DNA of 64,000 nucleotides from contig JAQISU010000097.1 in the NCBI GenBank assembly GCA_029339505.1, positions 7,831,782-7,895,781 on the forward strand, in the 5' to 3' direction. Shown one piece after another: positions 24,900 to 39,752 of the stretch. The stretch is from Unio delphinus (taxonomy: Eukaryota > Mollusca > Bivalvia > Unionida > Unionidae). The position numbers and the translations under genes were made by a program. Every line of letters begins with the position of its first letter. Positions within the stretch are counted from its first letter, which is position 1. Below the pieces are notes generated by a model, which saw only the letters and a program-made list of their open reading frames with translations, did no database searches and was not told where the DNA came from.

Positions 24900-27526
24900 T
24901 TACAAGAGTACAATATGGTCCAAAAGACAACAAGAAAGAGATATGTATTATTCACATACACGACAAAATATTTATTTTTTGCTAAAGATTTATTGAAATG
25001 TGAATGACAGAGCAAGCCGTTCAATTATATAAAGGCACCATATGGCTACATGTATTGTGCCACTGTCGTTGATGTTCTCAATTCAAGACTCACTTGAGAG
25101 TAGATGTTAATAAAACACAACGCTGAATACGTAGAGTCTAAAAGATTTGTTTTGTAGGACTAATCTATCGTTTATCTAATATTTACTTAAATCGTGACAG
25201 ACATCATTACATTATAACCTTTGTCATTGATGTCATAGGACACAATATGTCAGTGTTATCTAAAACACATTTCCATTGGAGTTTTACACTGTTAATGAGG
25301 ACAAGAAAATGCAGGTCGTTTATTTGGAGCTATTGCATTTTCCTTATACTCAGTGTCGTTAGTTGTGTCTAATTTTCTTTCTATAATAAACTTGTCTACT
25401 TGCAAATTATTTACCAACGTGAAATCATTAACAACATTTCTTATAGTTCTGTGTATATATTATTTAATTTAATTTATTTTTATTTTATATATTATTTAAT
25501 TTATGTTTCAATAGTTATGCAATACGTAATTAATGACTGTATAACTAGATCTATATATATCAAACGGAAATTGAATCGAACCTGCTCCTGTTGTTATTTG
25601 GTTTTGTAACGGCATTTGTTTTAACACTTTTGTTTGGCTATATAGTGCCGCAGAAATAGGAGCTAAGCACCCCCCCCCCAAAAAAAAAAAAAAAAAGTTG
25701 ACGCGGATTGGCTTGGAATGGTGCAGCGCATCTTATCTTATGATTACGAGTCCTACACTCTTCAAAGGATCTATAGCCATCACTAGCAATAAAAATACAT
25801 TTAATATAGACAAAACAACATACAGTGAATTCATTATTTTTCATATGGTACCAATTATCGGTGGATTTTGATTTTGCTAGGAATATCGAATCTGAAAACG
25901 CTACGAGCACAAATTCGTCAATGGGAAAAGTAAAGCCCATTACGAAATCCACGAATTTACCTACTGAAAAAACTAAATTTAAATCATGAAAATTTATAAA
26001 CAGGAAATCCTCAGGAATAAAAGAGAAAGAAACATTTGTTAAACTTAGAAGATGCATCTCGAGACTCAAGCCATTGTTAAGAAAGAACGTATTGTCTCTA
26101 TTATTTGTTTTCAAAAAATATGCGATGGCATTTTCAAGCTAATGAACTTGATAAGATTTGTTTGTAGGAGTTAATCAAACGGGCAACATTATATTTTATA
26201 ACTGAATAATACGGAATTATACGGCAAAGGATTTACCCATCATATAAAACACAAAGAACGACAACGAATTGCAAAAAGCAACATATATATAAAGCGTGTT
26301 TTATCGTTAGATAATTAAATTATTAAATCAAAATTATGGCATAAAAGTCATAGAAAATTCCAAATCAAGTCAATTTTTTTTTCTCCAAATGTGTCATCAT
26401 ACACGAGTCGTTTTCATTTAAAGGCCGATATAGTACCAGACACATGCCCTGTGTATTTATAGAATGCAAAATTTTGAGTTGATCGTGCTGCTTTTAATTG
26501 TATATTCTGCTATCGATCACTGATTCATCTTTGAATCAACTAAATGTACGTGAATTTTATAACAAAAAGCAAATCCAATGCCATGTTACAATCAATTATA
26601 TATTCAAACGATCATCACTTTTAAGCTTTCTTACGTTAATTAAAACTCTGTTCTTTGTGATTCATGTATTTTATATAATAATGTAATAACTTTGGAGTAA
26701 GTGTTAGTGAATTTGAACCATGCTTGGGTCGTTAGTAGTGATTTTGGGTACAAGCCGAATGACTGTCCCTTTCGATAACATAGTCCATATTAAAATTCAG
26801 TGGTGTATACAAGTAGTGTGATTGAAAAGGCAGCATTTATGGTTGGAAATCAGTAAATTATAGAATGGAATCAATAAGTTGGAACTTGGTAGGTACCGTT
26901 TATGTGGCCATAGTGGAAAATTGGCGTATGTATATGAGTGTGATACGCCGGAAATTCTGTGGATGGACTGGCCTAGGGTCGCGCAGTTAAATATTTCCCA
27001 GTTAGTAAGGGAATACTGGTGTAATTTCTATGGCATGACAAGCTATCGGTACGGAAAACGGATAATAATGAAGAAAAACCATGTAAAGGTGCAGTTAATG
27101 GACGTTTGGGCAAGTTGTCTCCTCTGGGTCGCCCATTGATTACAGCAAAGATTAATAATTATAGCAGACACGTCTTTCTTTCCATTTTACAACTTAAGTT
27201 GTATGGAAGTCTTTGGAAATTTGGGGAAAACATATGACTTCCAGCGTGACTCGCGCCAGGGTTTTGACACCGCTCGGTCAAGTGAATACCCCTGTGCGTG
27301 TAACAATAAGTTAGGAATGTAATTTATTCATTCTATGTTATTCATCATTCACTAGTTATATTTGTGCCACGTCTAGAAATAGCTAATGTTTTTCAGCAAC
27401 TGTAAGATCGAAATTGTATATTTTGTTTCTGCTGATAGTACATTTTAAACAATGATACAAATATCTAAAGAATATGAGCGATTTAGTTATTTTCAATATA
27501 AATAATTATTTATGTCATTTATGTAA
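24900..27526. other. Gene-free AT-rich DNA
   Basis: No recognisable gene, RNA or mobile element. A C10/A17 homopolymer run at 25670-25697 is the only notable feature; the frame across it (25638-26114) has no similarity I recognise and starts without ATG support. A short frame at 26879-27139 starts at TTG and is likewise not supported. Confidence 0.5.
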
Positions 27527-27672
27527 CCACATTAACCTGTTTCCACAATTTATTAACCTAACCCTAACCATGTTGCCCTGTTTCCACAATTTATCAACCT
27601 AACCCTAACCATATTGCCCTGTTTCCACAATTTATCAACCTAACCCTAACCATATTGCCCTGTTTCCACAGT
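27527..27672. repeat. Minisatellite with telomere-like core, about 54-bp unit, 3 copies
   Basis: The unit contains AACCTAACCCTAACCAT followed by TTGCCCTGTTTCCACAATTT. Each copy carries two telomere-like CCTAAC units. It lies about 26 kb from the telomere array. Confidence 0.8.
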
Positions 27673-28735
27673 TCATCAAAATTATTGTGCTTAAAGTGGT
27701 TTTAACAAAATTTAAAAATCAGCTTGAACAAATATTTCTTTTCACCAAGATTTTAAATGACGTCTTATGAATATATCCATTTTATTATGTTAAGTTTTGA
27801 TCTTTTATGAACATCGTGACTTCTTTCCCCGTACAACCTTTGAAAAATACTAGCAAATACTTTGAAATGTTGTCTGGAAGATGTCTTTCCTTATCATGAA
27901 CAAATTTATATTTAGACTTTTGAATAGCTCATCAAGAACGAAAAAAAAAGGAAAGGAAAAGAAAAGGAAGAAAAAATAAAGTTTTCGAATATCAGTGTCT
28001 GAATTTGTTTCAGTGTCAGTGTCCGCTTATGCATTATTTGATCTCTTATGATGACATAAACAAAATCATATTTAATCGGAAATTTGGATGGAATACAGTC
28101 TTTTTGACATAATTCCGTTTTTATGGATGGCGCTTACAAATAAAATTATGTTCATATTTGCTTGCCTTAAAATATGTTTTTAATGGCCGATGTCCATTAT
28201 ACGTGTGCGAAATATTTCCTACGAATAGATACAGCGTCTTCTCGGTAGAGCCACGCAGAGTGAATACTAAATTTTACAACTGTTTGCTTTTTATCCAATT
28301 AAATCTTAGTTATGTTTTAAATTCCAATTTACAGACCAGAAATGAAATTTTGTTCAAAAGCTAAAAAATTAATTTAGCTCTAATTCTATAGAACAGAAGG
28401 ACTAGCATTTAGGATACGATAAGACATTTGTTGGTTAATTTAACACATATAAAGAGCATAAATAATTCAAATACTGCATACATGTATACTTGTAAAAAAG
28501 ACACCACAATTAAAGTGTTTGATTAATTACATAAAATTATCTATACAAGCTGACGTTGGCGTCATAAAATGCGTTACTATTGTAAAAGCAAGGTTGTACG
28601 TTTTTTTTAAAAAAATGTATTGGAGTTAAATATTTTTTACTATACTAAAGACAGAAGGTGCTGAAGAGACTTTTGAACCAAAAAGGAAAACTAATCTTTT
28701 TCCTTGAAGACAATTACTTTTAATAATAAAATTTG
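27673..28735. other. Gene-free AT-rich DNA
   Basis: Nothing recognisable on either strand. Confidence 0.5.
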
Positions 28736-28736
28736 G

Positions 28737-29665
28737 TTGCAAAACCACTTTCGTAAGCTAAATAAGCAAGTTGTGCTTGGTTATAATTTTTCGTTTGACA
28801 CATTTCGTAAGCTAAATAAGCAAGTTGTGCTTGGTTATAGTTTTTCGTTTGACACATTTCGTAAGCTAAATAAGCAAGTTGTGCTTGGTTATAGTTTTTC
28901 GTTTGACACATTTCGTAAGCTAAATAAGCAAGTTGTGCTTGGTTATAGTTTTTCATTTTACACATTTCGTAAGCTAAATACGCAAGGTGTGCTTGGTTAT
29001 AGTTTTTCGTTTGACACATTTCGTAAGCTAAATAAGCAAGTTGTGCTTGGTTATAGTTTTTCGTTTGACACATTTCGTAAGCTAAATAAGCAAGTTGTGC
29101 TTGGTTATAGTTTTTCGTTTGACACATTTCGTAAGCTAAATATGCAAGTTGTGCTTGGTTATAGTTTTTTGATTTTACACATTTCGTAAGCTAAATATGT
29201 AAGGTGTGCTTGGTTATAGTTTTTCATTTTACACATTTCGTAAGCTAAATATGTAAGGGGTGCTTGGTTATAGTTTTTCATTTTACACATTTCGTAAGCT
29301 AAGTATGCAAGTTGTGCTTGGTTATAGTTTTTCATTTGACACATTTCGTAAGCTAAATAAACAAGGTGTGCTTGGTTATAGTTTTTCGTATGACACATTT
29401 CGTAAGCTAAATATGCAAGGTGTGCTTGGTTATAGTTTTATTTTACACATTTCGTAAGCTAAATATGTAAGGAGTGCTTGGTTATAGTTTTTCATTTTAC
29501 ACATTTCGTAAGCTAAATATGTAAGGTGTGCTTGGTTATAGTTTTTCATTTGACACATTTCGTAAGCTAAATAAACAAGGTGTGCTTGGTTATAGTTTTT
29601 CGTATGACACATTTCGTAAGCTAAATATGCAATTTGTGCTTGGTTATAGTTTTTCATTTGACACC
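28737..29665. repeat. 54-bp minisatellite, about 17 copies
   Basis: The unit contains CATTTCGTAAGCTAAATA and GTGCTTGGTTATAGTTTTTC. Variant positions alternate (AAGCAAGTTG, TGTAAGGTGTG and others) in blocks, indicating higher-order duplication. Because 54 is a multiple of three, reading frames stay open on both strands and yield 18-residue repeats, but there is no promoter, start context or known protein to support translation. Confidence 0.92.
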
Positions 29666-30487
29666 TGTAAGTATTTTTAAGAAACTTTAGTCAAGTTAAT
29701 TTTGCTTATGGAAGTATATGGGTCAGTTTAACATATTTAAAAAAATATATTTAATTCGAAGAGTTTTAAATAAAGTTTTAGTTCAACTAGACTGATTGTT
29801 CTCTTTCCTTTGCCTCCTTTCCCAGCAAGGAAAAAAAAATATTTAATTACATTCTTTTTCTACTATTTGGTTTTTCATTTAAAAATTATAATGTTTTGTA
29901 CAGCACATTTCTATTTTCCAAATCGACAAATGAATATACGTGTATCGATTTTATTTCTCCAAAATCTTAGTTTGACTTACCCATGATTCGACATTTGATT
30001 TCAAGGTCATTATTTGTTATCCAATAATTGAAAATTACTAGAAAAACGGTCATGTCTTTTAGTGACAACTGAATTCTTTGATAAAATGCGATATTTGCAA
30101 ATAGCGTTATCATTTTTTCTTTTGTACTAGATGTTACATTCTTTTGTACTAGATGTTACATTCTTTTGTACTAGATGTTACATTCTTTAATTCATTCGGA
30201 AGTTCAAATCCCCTAATCCTCGATTCGTGTTCTGAAGCCCTGATTATTTTAACTCTACATTGGTCGAGCATGAAATTACCCCTTGTGGGAAATATTTGAA
30301 GAAAACGTGCGGAATAAGTTCTTATAATAAAGATTTTTTCTGGGGAAAGAGAAACTCATTTGAGAATTATATTGGCATTTCTAGCAAAAGGATCGAAAGT
30401 TAACATTATTTGTGGCTTGGTACCTAATTAGCAAGTACAGACGAAACAAGGAAATCTCTTTTGCATCAACAGATTAAGTTAGTTATA
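29666..30487. other. Gene-free DNA with a short 22-bp triplicate
   Basis: TTCTTTTGTACTAGATGTTACA occurs three times in tandem at about 30117-30184. Otherwise nothing is recognised. Confidence 0.55.
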
Positions 30488-30488
30488 A

Positions 30489-30990
30489 TTCATATACATA
30501 CATGCATGCATACATACATACATACATAAATACATAAATACATACATGCATACGTTCGTAGACATACGTAAGTACGTACATGCAATGCATGCATGCATGC
30601 AAACATACATGCAAAACATACATGCATTCATACATACATACATACATACATACATACATACATACATACATACATACAGACGTACGTTCGTAGACATACG
30701 TAAGTACGTACATGCAATGCATGCATGCATGCAAACATACATGCAAAACATACATGCATTCATACATACATACATACATACATACATACATACATACATA
30801 CATACATACATACATACATACATACATAATTGGGGTCATTGATAAAGTATCAATTTCGTCGTGCTAAAATATTTCTAGTAACGTAACAGATACAACATGG
30901 AAATAATCTAATTTATGTCAGTATTATAGCTCAGACCTAATTTTGCTGGACTATCTCTGATATGTAAATGCAACCGAAAGGTTTGATTGA
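30489..30990. repeat. (CATA)n array with 130-bp higher-order unit plus 165-bp unique end; left copy of the LINE-flanking repeat
   Basis: (CATA)n runs surround two copies of a block containing GACATACGTAAGTACGTACA and GCAATGCATGCATGCATGCA. From about 30826 to 30990 follows unique sequence (CATAATTGGGGTCATTGATA ...GGTTTGATTGA) that recurs at 35363-35527. The LINE begins directly after it. Confidence 0.9.
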
Positions 30991-31032
30991 ACTATATAAA
31001 GGGGTAGTAAGTCGCATATATATGTATAAATT

Positions 31033-34000
31033 ATGGTCAACTACTTTATAGTCATTGTAATACTTGTGTTGAAAATCTATTTTTTAAGTCAACAAATGTC
31101 TAGTCATACATTTCGTCTGATGACATGGAACGTAAAAGGAGCTATGTATGGTACACCATACTTGTACTCTTTGCTAAATGAGGTAGATATTGCAGTGCTT
31201 ACTGAGCACTGGCTTCTTCCGGAGCAACTCAACTTTCTAGACAATTTACATCCACAGTTTAAATCTTTCTCACGCTCTGATAATAGGTTAAAAGTGAATT
31301 TCGAAGAAAGGATAAGACATAAAGGGTTTGGGGGAATAGCAATCCTATATAGGAAATCACTCTGCGTTAATCCTTTGTTGAGCGTCGGCAGTGATAGAGT
31401 CTTAGGAATAGAAGTGATATGTAATGATAAATTGAAATATTTTGTATTCGGAGCACTTTTGCCATCAACTAATTTTCCTATTGCAAGTTACTATGAAACA
31501 ATGGAAGAATTAAAGGACCAGTTTGATATGTTCTGTAAAGAAGGCATTCCCATACTCGCGGGTGATTTCAATGGCCAGTTAAGTTCACTGCTTAGCTTCA
31601 AAACGAACTGTCTAACAACAAACGCTAGAGGTGCTATTCTAGAAAAGTTTCTGACCGATAGGCACTTAATATCCGTTAATAGTCAATCTATTTGTGAAGG
31701 ACCTGACTTTACATTTTTCTCAATCGATGGTAAATCCAAATCGTTGATAGACCATACACTATTGCAAAAAGACAAATTCGATTTAGTGGTTAAGGCCGAA
31801 ATAATTGATGACCATCCTTTGAACATTTCAGATCATCATCCTGTAAAAATAGAGTTGGTCATTCCTCTTGCATATAATATAATCATGGCTGACAAGCATA
31901 TAATTCCCTCCATAAATTGGAAGAAAGCATCGGCAGAACAAATAAATAGGTATAAGGAAGCAACACGCAATGAATTTTTAGCGCAACTGCATAAGGCAGA
32001 ACTAGTGACAAATGTCGATATTGATAGTATTATTCAAGACACGGTAAAGATTTTACATGACGCAGCTTCTAGGTTTTTGCCCATAAAAAGGTTTTGCCCA
32101 TACGCTAACCCCTATTGGAAATTACTAAACGTAAAAAGTTTCATACGGAAATGAGGCTGAAACGTAGGGTATGGATCTCTGATGGTAGGCCAAGAGGATG
32201 GGAATTTCAGTCATACGCGAACTATAAGAAAGCGAAGAAATGTTTTGGAAAAGAGTTACTGAGAGCAAAAGAAATGTATGACATAGAACAGTTCAGTGAG
32301 CTTGAAAAGGCTGCAGAGCTCGATATTTCTACTTTCTATAAGTTTATACGGAATCAAAGACATAAACGTGGTTACATATACGAAATTGAATCTAACGGAA
32401 AAAATTGTACGTGACCACGACTCTATAAGAGACTTATGGGCAAATCATTTTTCCATTTTATCATTACCTGACAATACCTATTTGTACGATAAGAATCATT
32501 ACCAGATGGTCTTAGCAGAGGTTAAAAAACAGAGTATAGAAACCCATTCCCACTTTGATGAAGTTCTTGACAAAATTCCCACTAGAGAAGAAATCAGTAG
32601 TGCAATTAGTTCTCTCAGTAAAAATAAGGCATGTGGTCACGACGGTATTGCTGCCGAGCATTTACTGTTTGCGGACACTCAAAGCAGTGTACAGGTACTT
32701 GAAACTGTCTTCAAAAAAGTGTACGAGGCCGAGGAGTACCCATGCCATTTTAAACAAGGTTTAGTAATACCAATATTTAAAGGAGGGGGAAAAAGCAAAT
32801 TAGATATGAATAACTACCGTGATATAACTATAGTTCCAGTGCTTCAGAAAATCCTAGAGCAAATTATATATAATAGACTACTTATATTTTCTAAGCACAT
32901 TAATTTTCCAAATCCAATGCAACAAGGTTTTAGGAATAATTGTGGCAGTATCACTGCAGCATTTTGTATCAAAGAATCTATATGCTACTATATGGATAAA
33001 GATACTCCTGTCTATGCAACATTTCTTGATATTGCGAAGGCATTCAATACAGTCTGGCACAATGGGTTATTTTACAAGCTGTACAAACTTGGCATTAAAG
33101 GGAAGACGTGGCGCATCATGAAAGACTCGTTTAAGGGAGTAACTAGTTCTGTTTTATTTGCGGGCAAATTGTCCAAATATTTCAATATTAAGCAGGGTGT
33201 AGGGCAGGGTCGTATCTTGTCCGCTTGGTTCTTTCTCGTTATGATAGACGATTTGATCACTGATTTAGATCACACTTTGCGAGGCCTAAATCTTGTCGAT
33301 CTCCACCTGCCGTGTGTCTTATTAGCGGATGACACAACTGTAATGGCTAATTCGCATCATTCGATGCAGCATCTGCTCGATACAATCTCTAATTATGCGA
33401 AAAGGTGGAGATTGAAATATAACGCAGATAAAAGTTGCAGCATCCTCTTTACAAACAAAAGAAGAAATGATATCCCTGCTTTTCTATTCGACAAATCGCC
33501 AATTCCAGTAGTCAAAAGTAAGAAATATGCCGGCATACCTCTAACGTACAACTTTAAACCTAACGATGCGATAAAAGAAGCATGCGATAAAGGTAAACAC
33601 TTATTAAACTCTTTTTATTTTATTGGTATCAGAGACGGAGGAATGAACCCTCTAATAAGCATGAAAATCTGGAAAAGAATCATTCTACCTTCAGTCCTAT
33701 ATGGATGTGAATTATGGTCGAATATGACGAACACCAATATAGAAGAACTTGAGCTATGTCAGAGATATGCAGCGCGACGTATGCAAGCTTTCGATAAATA
33801 TTCGCCCATAGAGGCTACGCGTAGTACCTTAGGACTCTGGTCAATGGAAGCATACATTGATAAGATGAAATTGTGCTTTTTCAACCGGCTGTGTAGGGGC
33901 GATTGGACTCTTATCTGGAAAAAGATTTTCATTTTGCGTTTATGTCAGTACTTGACCAACCCAATTAGACAGATGGGGTTTATAGCAGATATTGACAAAA

Positions 34001-34593
34001 TATTCAAGAAATATGGTATGGGAAGTGTTCTTTTAGACTATGCAGTAAGAGTACAAACCGAAGGTAAACTTGTTTGGAATCGGAATATTATTGATAATAT
34101 TCAAAACATCGAAGAATCTACCTGGAATACAGATATTGAACTAAGGAGCGATTTAATTCACTTCAGAAACATTCATTTGGACTTAAAACCAAGCAGTATA
34201 TGGTTTCTTGGACGTAAATTTCCATCTATGTTATGGCCTCTCTCTGAAATAGTGAAACTATATATCATGCCTGTTGGAAAAGTTATGATATGTAAACTCT
34301 GTGGAAAAGAGACTGACGACAGAGCGAAACATCTTATCTTAGGTTGTGAAAAGCTCCTTGAAGAACGAAACGTCTTCTTTGAGAGGGTGATTGACACTTT
34401 AGAGGTGAGAGACGGGGTTAATTTATTTAATCAAGAAGACGATATACTATTGGATACACTTCTTGGAAGCAGAGTAGATTGCTTGTCGTCTATCGACGAT
34501 GATGTATGGGATAAACTCATGTTGGTAACGGCAAAAAGCATAACCTCATTTTACAATAAAATGCATTCCCTACTCTCAACCAACATGTCATAA
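31033..34593 (+). pseudogene. LINE endonuclease/reverse transcriptase, two frameshifts
   Basis: The first part (31033-32154) is an AP-like endonuclease with WNVKG, TEHWL, AGDFNGQ, SLIDHTLL and SDHHPV in order. The second (about 32420-34593) is RT with NKACGHDGIAAEHLL, NYRDITIVPVLQKILE, ATFLDIAKAFNTVWH, KQGVGQGRILS and the catalytic LLADDTTVMA. A C-terminal CKLCGKETDDRAKHLILGC zinc motif follows near 34300. The frame changes near 32118-32130 and again near 32370-32410, so the expected single polypeptide is broken. All catalytic motifs remain, so decay is recent or the shifts are sequencing errors in AT-rich DNA. Confidence 0.88.
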
Positions 34594-34895
34594 CATAACA
34601 GCAATAATAAGTAGTTAATTTAGATAAATAAATAAATTAATTTAAAAAAAACAAACAAAAACAAATATTCTGCTGTTGTCAAATTCCGCAATTTTGATGT
34701 ATTACAGATCACGGAGATATAATGCTCTCTGGCTCATATAATATACGAGTGTCACCTTTTGCTATCTTTATTCCTTTGAGAAGGATTTCATGCTGTTCCT
34801 CATATATATGTATAAATGTGTGTATATGTGTGTATATATGTATGTGTAAATATGTGTTTGGGTGTGTAAATATATATGTATGTGTATGTGTGTAC

Positions 34896-34898
<3 letters not shown>

Positions 34899-34985
<87 letters not shown>
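34899..34985. repeat. (TA)n, (TG)n and (TATG)n microsatellite inside the LINE 3' region
   Basis: A (TA) run of about 50 bases passes directly into (TG)9 and (TATG)5. Confidence 0.95.
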
Positions 34986-35169
34986 ATGCATAAACATATA
35001 TGTCATGTAGAAAAGAACTACATTGATAATTACACTGGTATACGTTTCCAATTTGTTTCAATTATATTCTTTTGTGTTGTATTTCATGATTTTGTATTAT
35101 CCTGAATTTCATTAATCTGATGTAATCTCTATTGAAGAGGAAATAAAGTCAGTCAGTCAGTCAGTCAGT

Positions 35170-35527
35170 CATACATACATACATACATACATACATACAT
35201 ACATACATACAGACGTACGTTCGTAGACATACGTAAGTACGTACATGCAATGCATGCATGCATGCAAACATACATGCAAAACATACATGCATACATACAT
35301 ACATACATACATACATACATACATACATACATACATACATACATACATACATACATACATACATAATTGGGGTCATTGATAAAGTATCAATTTCGTCGTG
35401 CTAAAATATTTCTAGTAACGTAACAGATACAACATGGAAATAATCTAATTTATGTCAGTATTATAGCTCAGACCTAATTTTGCTGGACTATCTCTGATAT
35501 GTAAATGCAACCGAAAGGTTTGATTGA
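35170..35527. repeat. Right copy of the LINE-flanking direct repeat, (CATA)n plus unique end
   Basis: (CATA)n, one copy of the GACATACGTAAGTACGTACA block, more (CATA)n and then 165 bases identical by eye to 30826-30990. Compared with the left copy it has one higher-order block fewer. Confidence 0.9.
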
Positions 35528-36330
35528 TATTACTTCCAAATTTTGCAAAGTCTCTTCAGAACATATCCTTCCTCATGATATGAAAAAGATGTAAATATAT
35601 TCTCACAGCCTAGAATTTCCTGTCACGTGCTGACAAAATGAAGCCAGTCTGCTCATTTGGTTTAGGCGATGTCAATGCCTTATATCCTAGAAACGTAAAT
35701 TGACATATCGTCTGTGAATGAGTGTTTCACCGAGGTGTATGGTGTACAAAACTGCATTTCGAAGAATATCGTCAGTATTGATTCATCGACCTTTTGTTGT
35801 GGAATAGCAATCAGGAGTTTGGCATTTGATATTTAGTAAAAACAGTCCTGAACGTAATTTGAAGCCAGCATAGCCATATAATATAGCATGACATTTGAGA
35901 ATATTGGGATTTTGTTCTGGGTTTATTGGGTTTAGAGTACGAAACTGTGCTTTATGCTAGAGAGGGCAATATTATTATACGGTTACTGTTGAACACACCA
36001 AACTCTTTGAGTAAGCTTTTAAATAGCCGATGAAAGGATTTCATTTTTCATAATCTCTCAAATTAACATTCAAGGCCTAAACATCTGAACATTATTTTAT
36101 TTTACCCACGTGAATCGGCTGAAAAACTATTAAAATAAGGTGTCAAACATTATCAGCTAGTACAATTAATATGCATAATTGATGAAACTCTCCTTAAAAT
36201 ATATAAATTAAAACAGTTTAAATTACATTTTTATGACAATAGTTATTATCCCTTAAAGGAGAAAATCAAGACTTTAGGTTAGTAGAACAAAACATTGTAA
36301 ATAACGTCCTTATGCTTTAACATGCACATA
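35528..36330. other. Gene-free DNA
   Basis: No feature recognised on either strand. Confidence 0.5.
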
Positions 36331-36334
36331 TGTA

Positions 36335-36386
<52 letters not shown>
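36331..36386. repeat. (TG)n microsatellite
   Basis: TGTATGTATG followed by about 23 TG units. Confidence 0.95.
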
Positions 36387-36387
<1 letters not shown>

Positions 36388-37168
36388 ATTGTTACGAGTC
36401 TGTGCTTTTCAAAAATTAACTTATTTCTCTAGAATACTAAGTAAAATTGTAATAAAAGACACTTACGGTATTACAAGTCAAATCCCAAAGTAATCATAAA
36501 ATTACACTTGTCCTAATACCTTAAAGTTCTGAATAAAAGTCAGTAGAAGTCCAATATAAATCCAAAACTGAAGGTAAATATGTGTATGTGATAGCTTCTA
36601 GAGTGTTGATGTGCCAGTTGTCTTTTGTTAAATCACTGGAATATAATTCCAGGTTTGAATTCACTGTTAATTCACTATAAATTCCAATGAATATGTCTAT
36701 GCAATAATTTTATCGAAGCAATTTTGTATTTCCAGACAAAAGAATCACTTGAATTCAATAATTTTGAAGAAAGAAATTTCAGCTTAACTGAACACAACAT
36801 ATAATAAACTTGAAAATGCTAGATATTAAAGGGCAACTGAAGGCTCTCGCATTTGCAAGATTATATTGTTCTTTACTTGAACTCAGGCACAACAATTTTT
36901 AAAACATATTCCTTAATGGAAAATAACCTTCTAGAATTATTCTGATGTTTACCAAAACTATTCATTGTTATTAGAAACTAGAACCTGGACTATGTCAAAT
37001 AACCTAGGGAAATTCCAAAACCTAGACCCAAATAAGCATACGCACTTCTGTTCTTGATAATATTGATTCCAGCCCATGCACATAGAGAATAATCTAGCCA
37101 ATATAGTCAATTTAGCATGTAATGAAATAAAAAAATTATAACATAACATTGCAAATTAAATATACATA
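36387..37168. other. Gene-free AT-rich DNA
   Basis: No gene, RNA or mobile element recognised. Confidence 0.5.
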
Positions 37169-37303
37169 AATGTATGTTTCTATGTATGTATGTATGTATG
37201 TATGTATGTATGTATGTATGTATGTATGTATGTATGTATGTATGTATGTATGTATGTATGCATGCATGCATGCATGCATGCATGCATGCATGCATGTATG
37301 TAT
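37169..37303. repeat. (TATG)n then (CATG)n microsatellite
   Basis: About 22 TATG units pass into about nine CATG units and two more TATG. The frames on both strands are artefacts. Confidence 0.95.
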
Positions 37304-37930
37304 GACCCAGGACTCGTGTCGTGTACCAATGTGCGTGTTTGTCATGAGTGAATGAGTGATTGGTCATGGTGGATGGTCCCCGTGCGTCACGAGTAATAAA
37401 ATCAGTTCCCTGCATACTAACAAAAAGCTTCTGGCATTCCTACTGTAGACGGAAAACACCTCTAGCAGTATGAGTTGTGAAGATGAAGAGCACTTGTATT
37501 TCACGCAAGAGAAAGAGCAGGGATTGAATATAATTTTAAACGATTATACCTTTCGAGTCTGATAAGGTATCTGTAGAGGTTTCCCTTGATTTAGGTTGGG
37601 GTGGGGTGTTCTTAATATTATTTAATTTAATACATCAGACCCACAGTAGGTCGTTTTGTCAGAAATTAAAGTAGTGATATAGAGATGTAAAGCTCCGAGC
37701 ACCCAGTCAGCGATGCCGACAGTTAAGTTAATGAAGATACAAACTGTGAAATTCAAATAACAGTTATATTTTAAATAAAATTCAAATCTAAACCCTATCA
37801 CTCGTCTTTCACTCGACCAAGTGACAGCCTATTTCCTCATCTGACTTAGTGTGATAGATTTTCCTCCTGTCATGTGTTCCTACTCATCTGTATGATCTTT
37901 CTGGACTGGTTATCTAACTTCCTCCAGTCC
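37304..37930. other. Gene-free DNA
   Basis: Nothing recognised. Confidence 0.45.
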
Positions 37931-38123
37931 GTCTAACTTCTGCCTCCGTTCTTCATTTTTCGTTTATCTCCCAGAGACTCGAAATAACTGCACTGGGGTA
38001 ATTCCCTCTGGTCTCTAAAAGCTTTCTTATAACTTCTCCCTCCGTTCTTCCTTCTCTGTTGTCTCCCAGAGAATTGGACCAATTACACTGGGGTAATTCC
38101 CTCTGGCCCCTAAAAGCTTTCTG
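37931..38123. repeat. Tandem duplication, about 90-bp unit, 2 copies
   Basis: Both copies share CTCCGTTCTTC, TCTCCCAGAGA, CACTGGGGTAATTCCCTCTG and CTAAAAGCTTTCT, with scattered substitutions. Confidence 0.8.
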
Positions 38124-38280
38124 TATTAACACACAAGAACACTAGCATAGCAAATTCCTCTAGCTATGAAATCTGACACTAAACATTAATATCATCAGAT
38201 AAGTCTTTACTGTTATTGGTCACGCATTCGTGCCAATCGAAATAGATATTCTCCCTGATAAGTGTACACGATATTATATG

Positions 38281-39578
<1,298 letters not shown>

Positions 39579-39584
39579 CGTGTG

Positions 39585-39647
<63 letters not shown>

Positions 39648-39681
39648 GGAAATAGACATTAATCTGACCTACATATGATTG

Positions 39682-39749
<68 letters not shown>
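39579..39749. repeat. (TG)n and (TA)n microsatellites
   Basis: (TG)n with TTTG interruptions at 39579-39648 and (TA)n at 39685-39749. Confidence 0.95.

Positions 39750-39752
<3 letters not shown>

Larger units (their letters stand above)
30991..35169 (+). mobile_element. Non-LTR retrotransposon (AP-endonuclease LINE), near full length
   Basis: The element starts with ACTATATAAAGG at 30991, encodes endonuclease and reverse transcriptase, and ends with AAATAAAG and a tetranucleotide (TCAG)n tail at about 35147-35169. It is flanked by a direct repeat of at least 165 bp of unique sequence plus (CATA)n. Non-coding 3' DNA at 34594-35146 includes (TA)n and (TG)n runs. The clade cannot be named safely by eye. 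Two frameshifts interrupt its reading frame. Confidence 0.88.

Noticed and set aside
25638..26114. 158-codon minus-strand frame
   Set aside because: Crosses a C/A homopolymer run, no recognisable domain, no promoter signal.
28704..29189. Open frame encoding 18-residue repeats (FRKLNKQVVLGYSFSFDT type), open on both strands
   Set aside because: A 54-bp minisatellite keeps all frames in phase, so openness on both strands is expected. No promoter, known domain or independent start support.
30479..30842. Met-Tyr-Val-Cys or His-Thr-Tyr-Ile repeat frames
   Set aside because: Translations of (CATA)n microsatellite, open on both strands.
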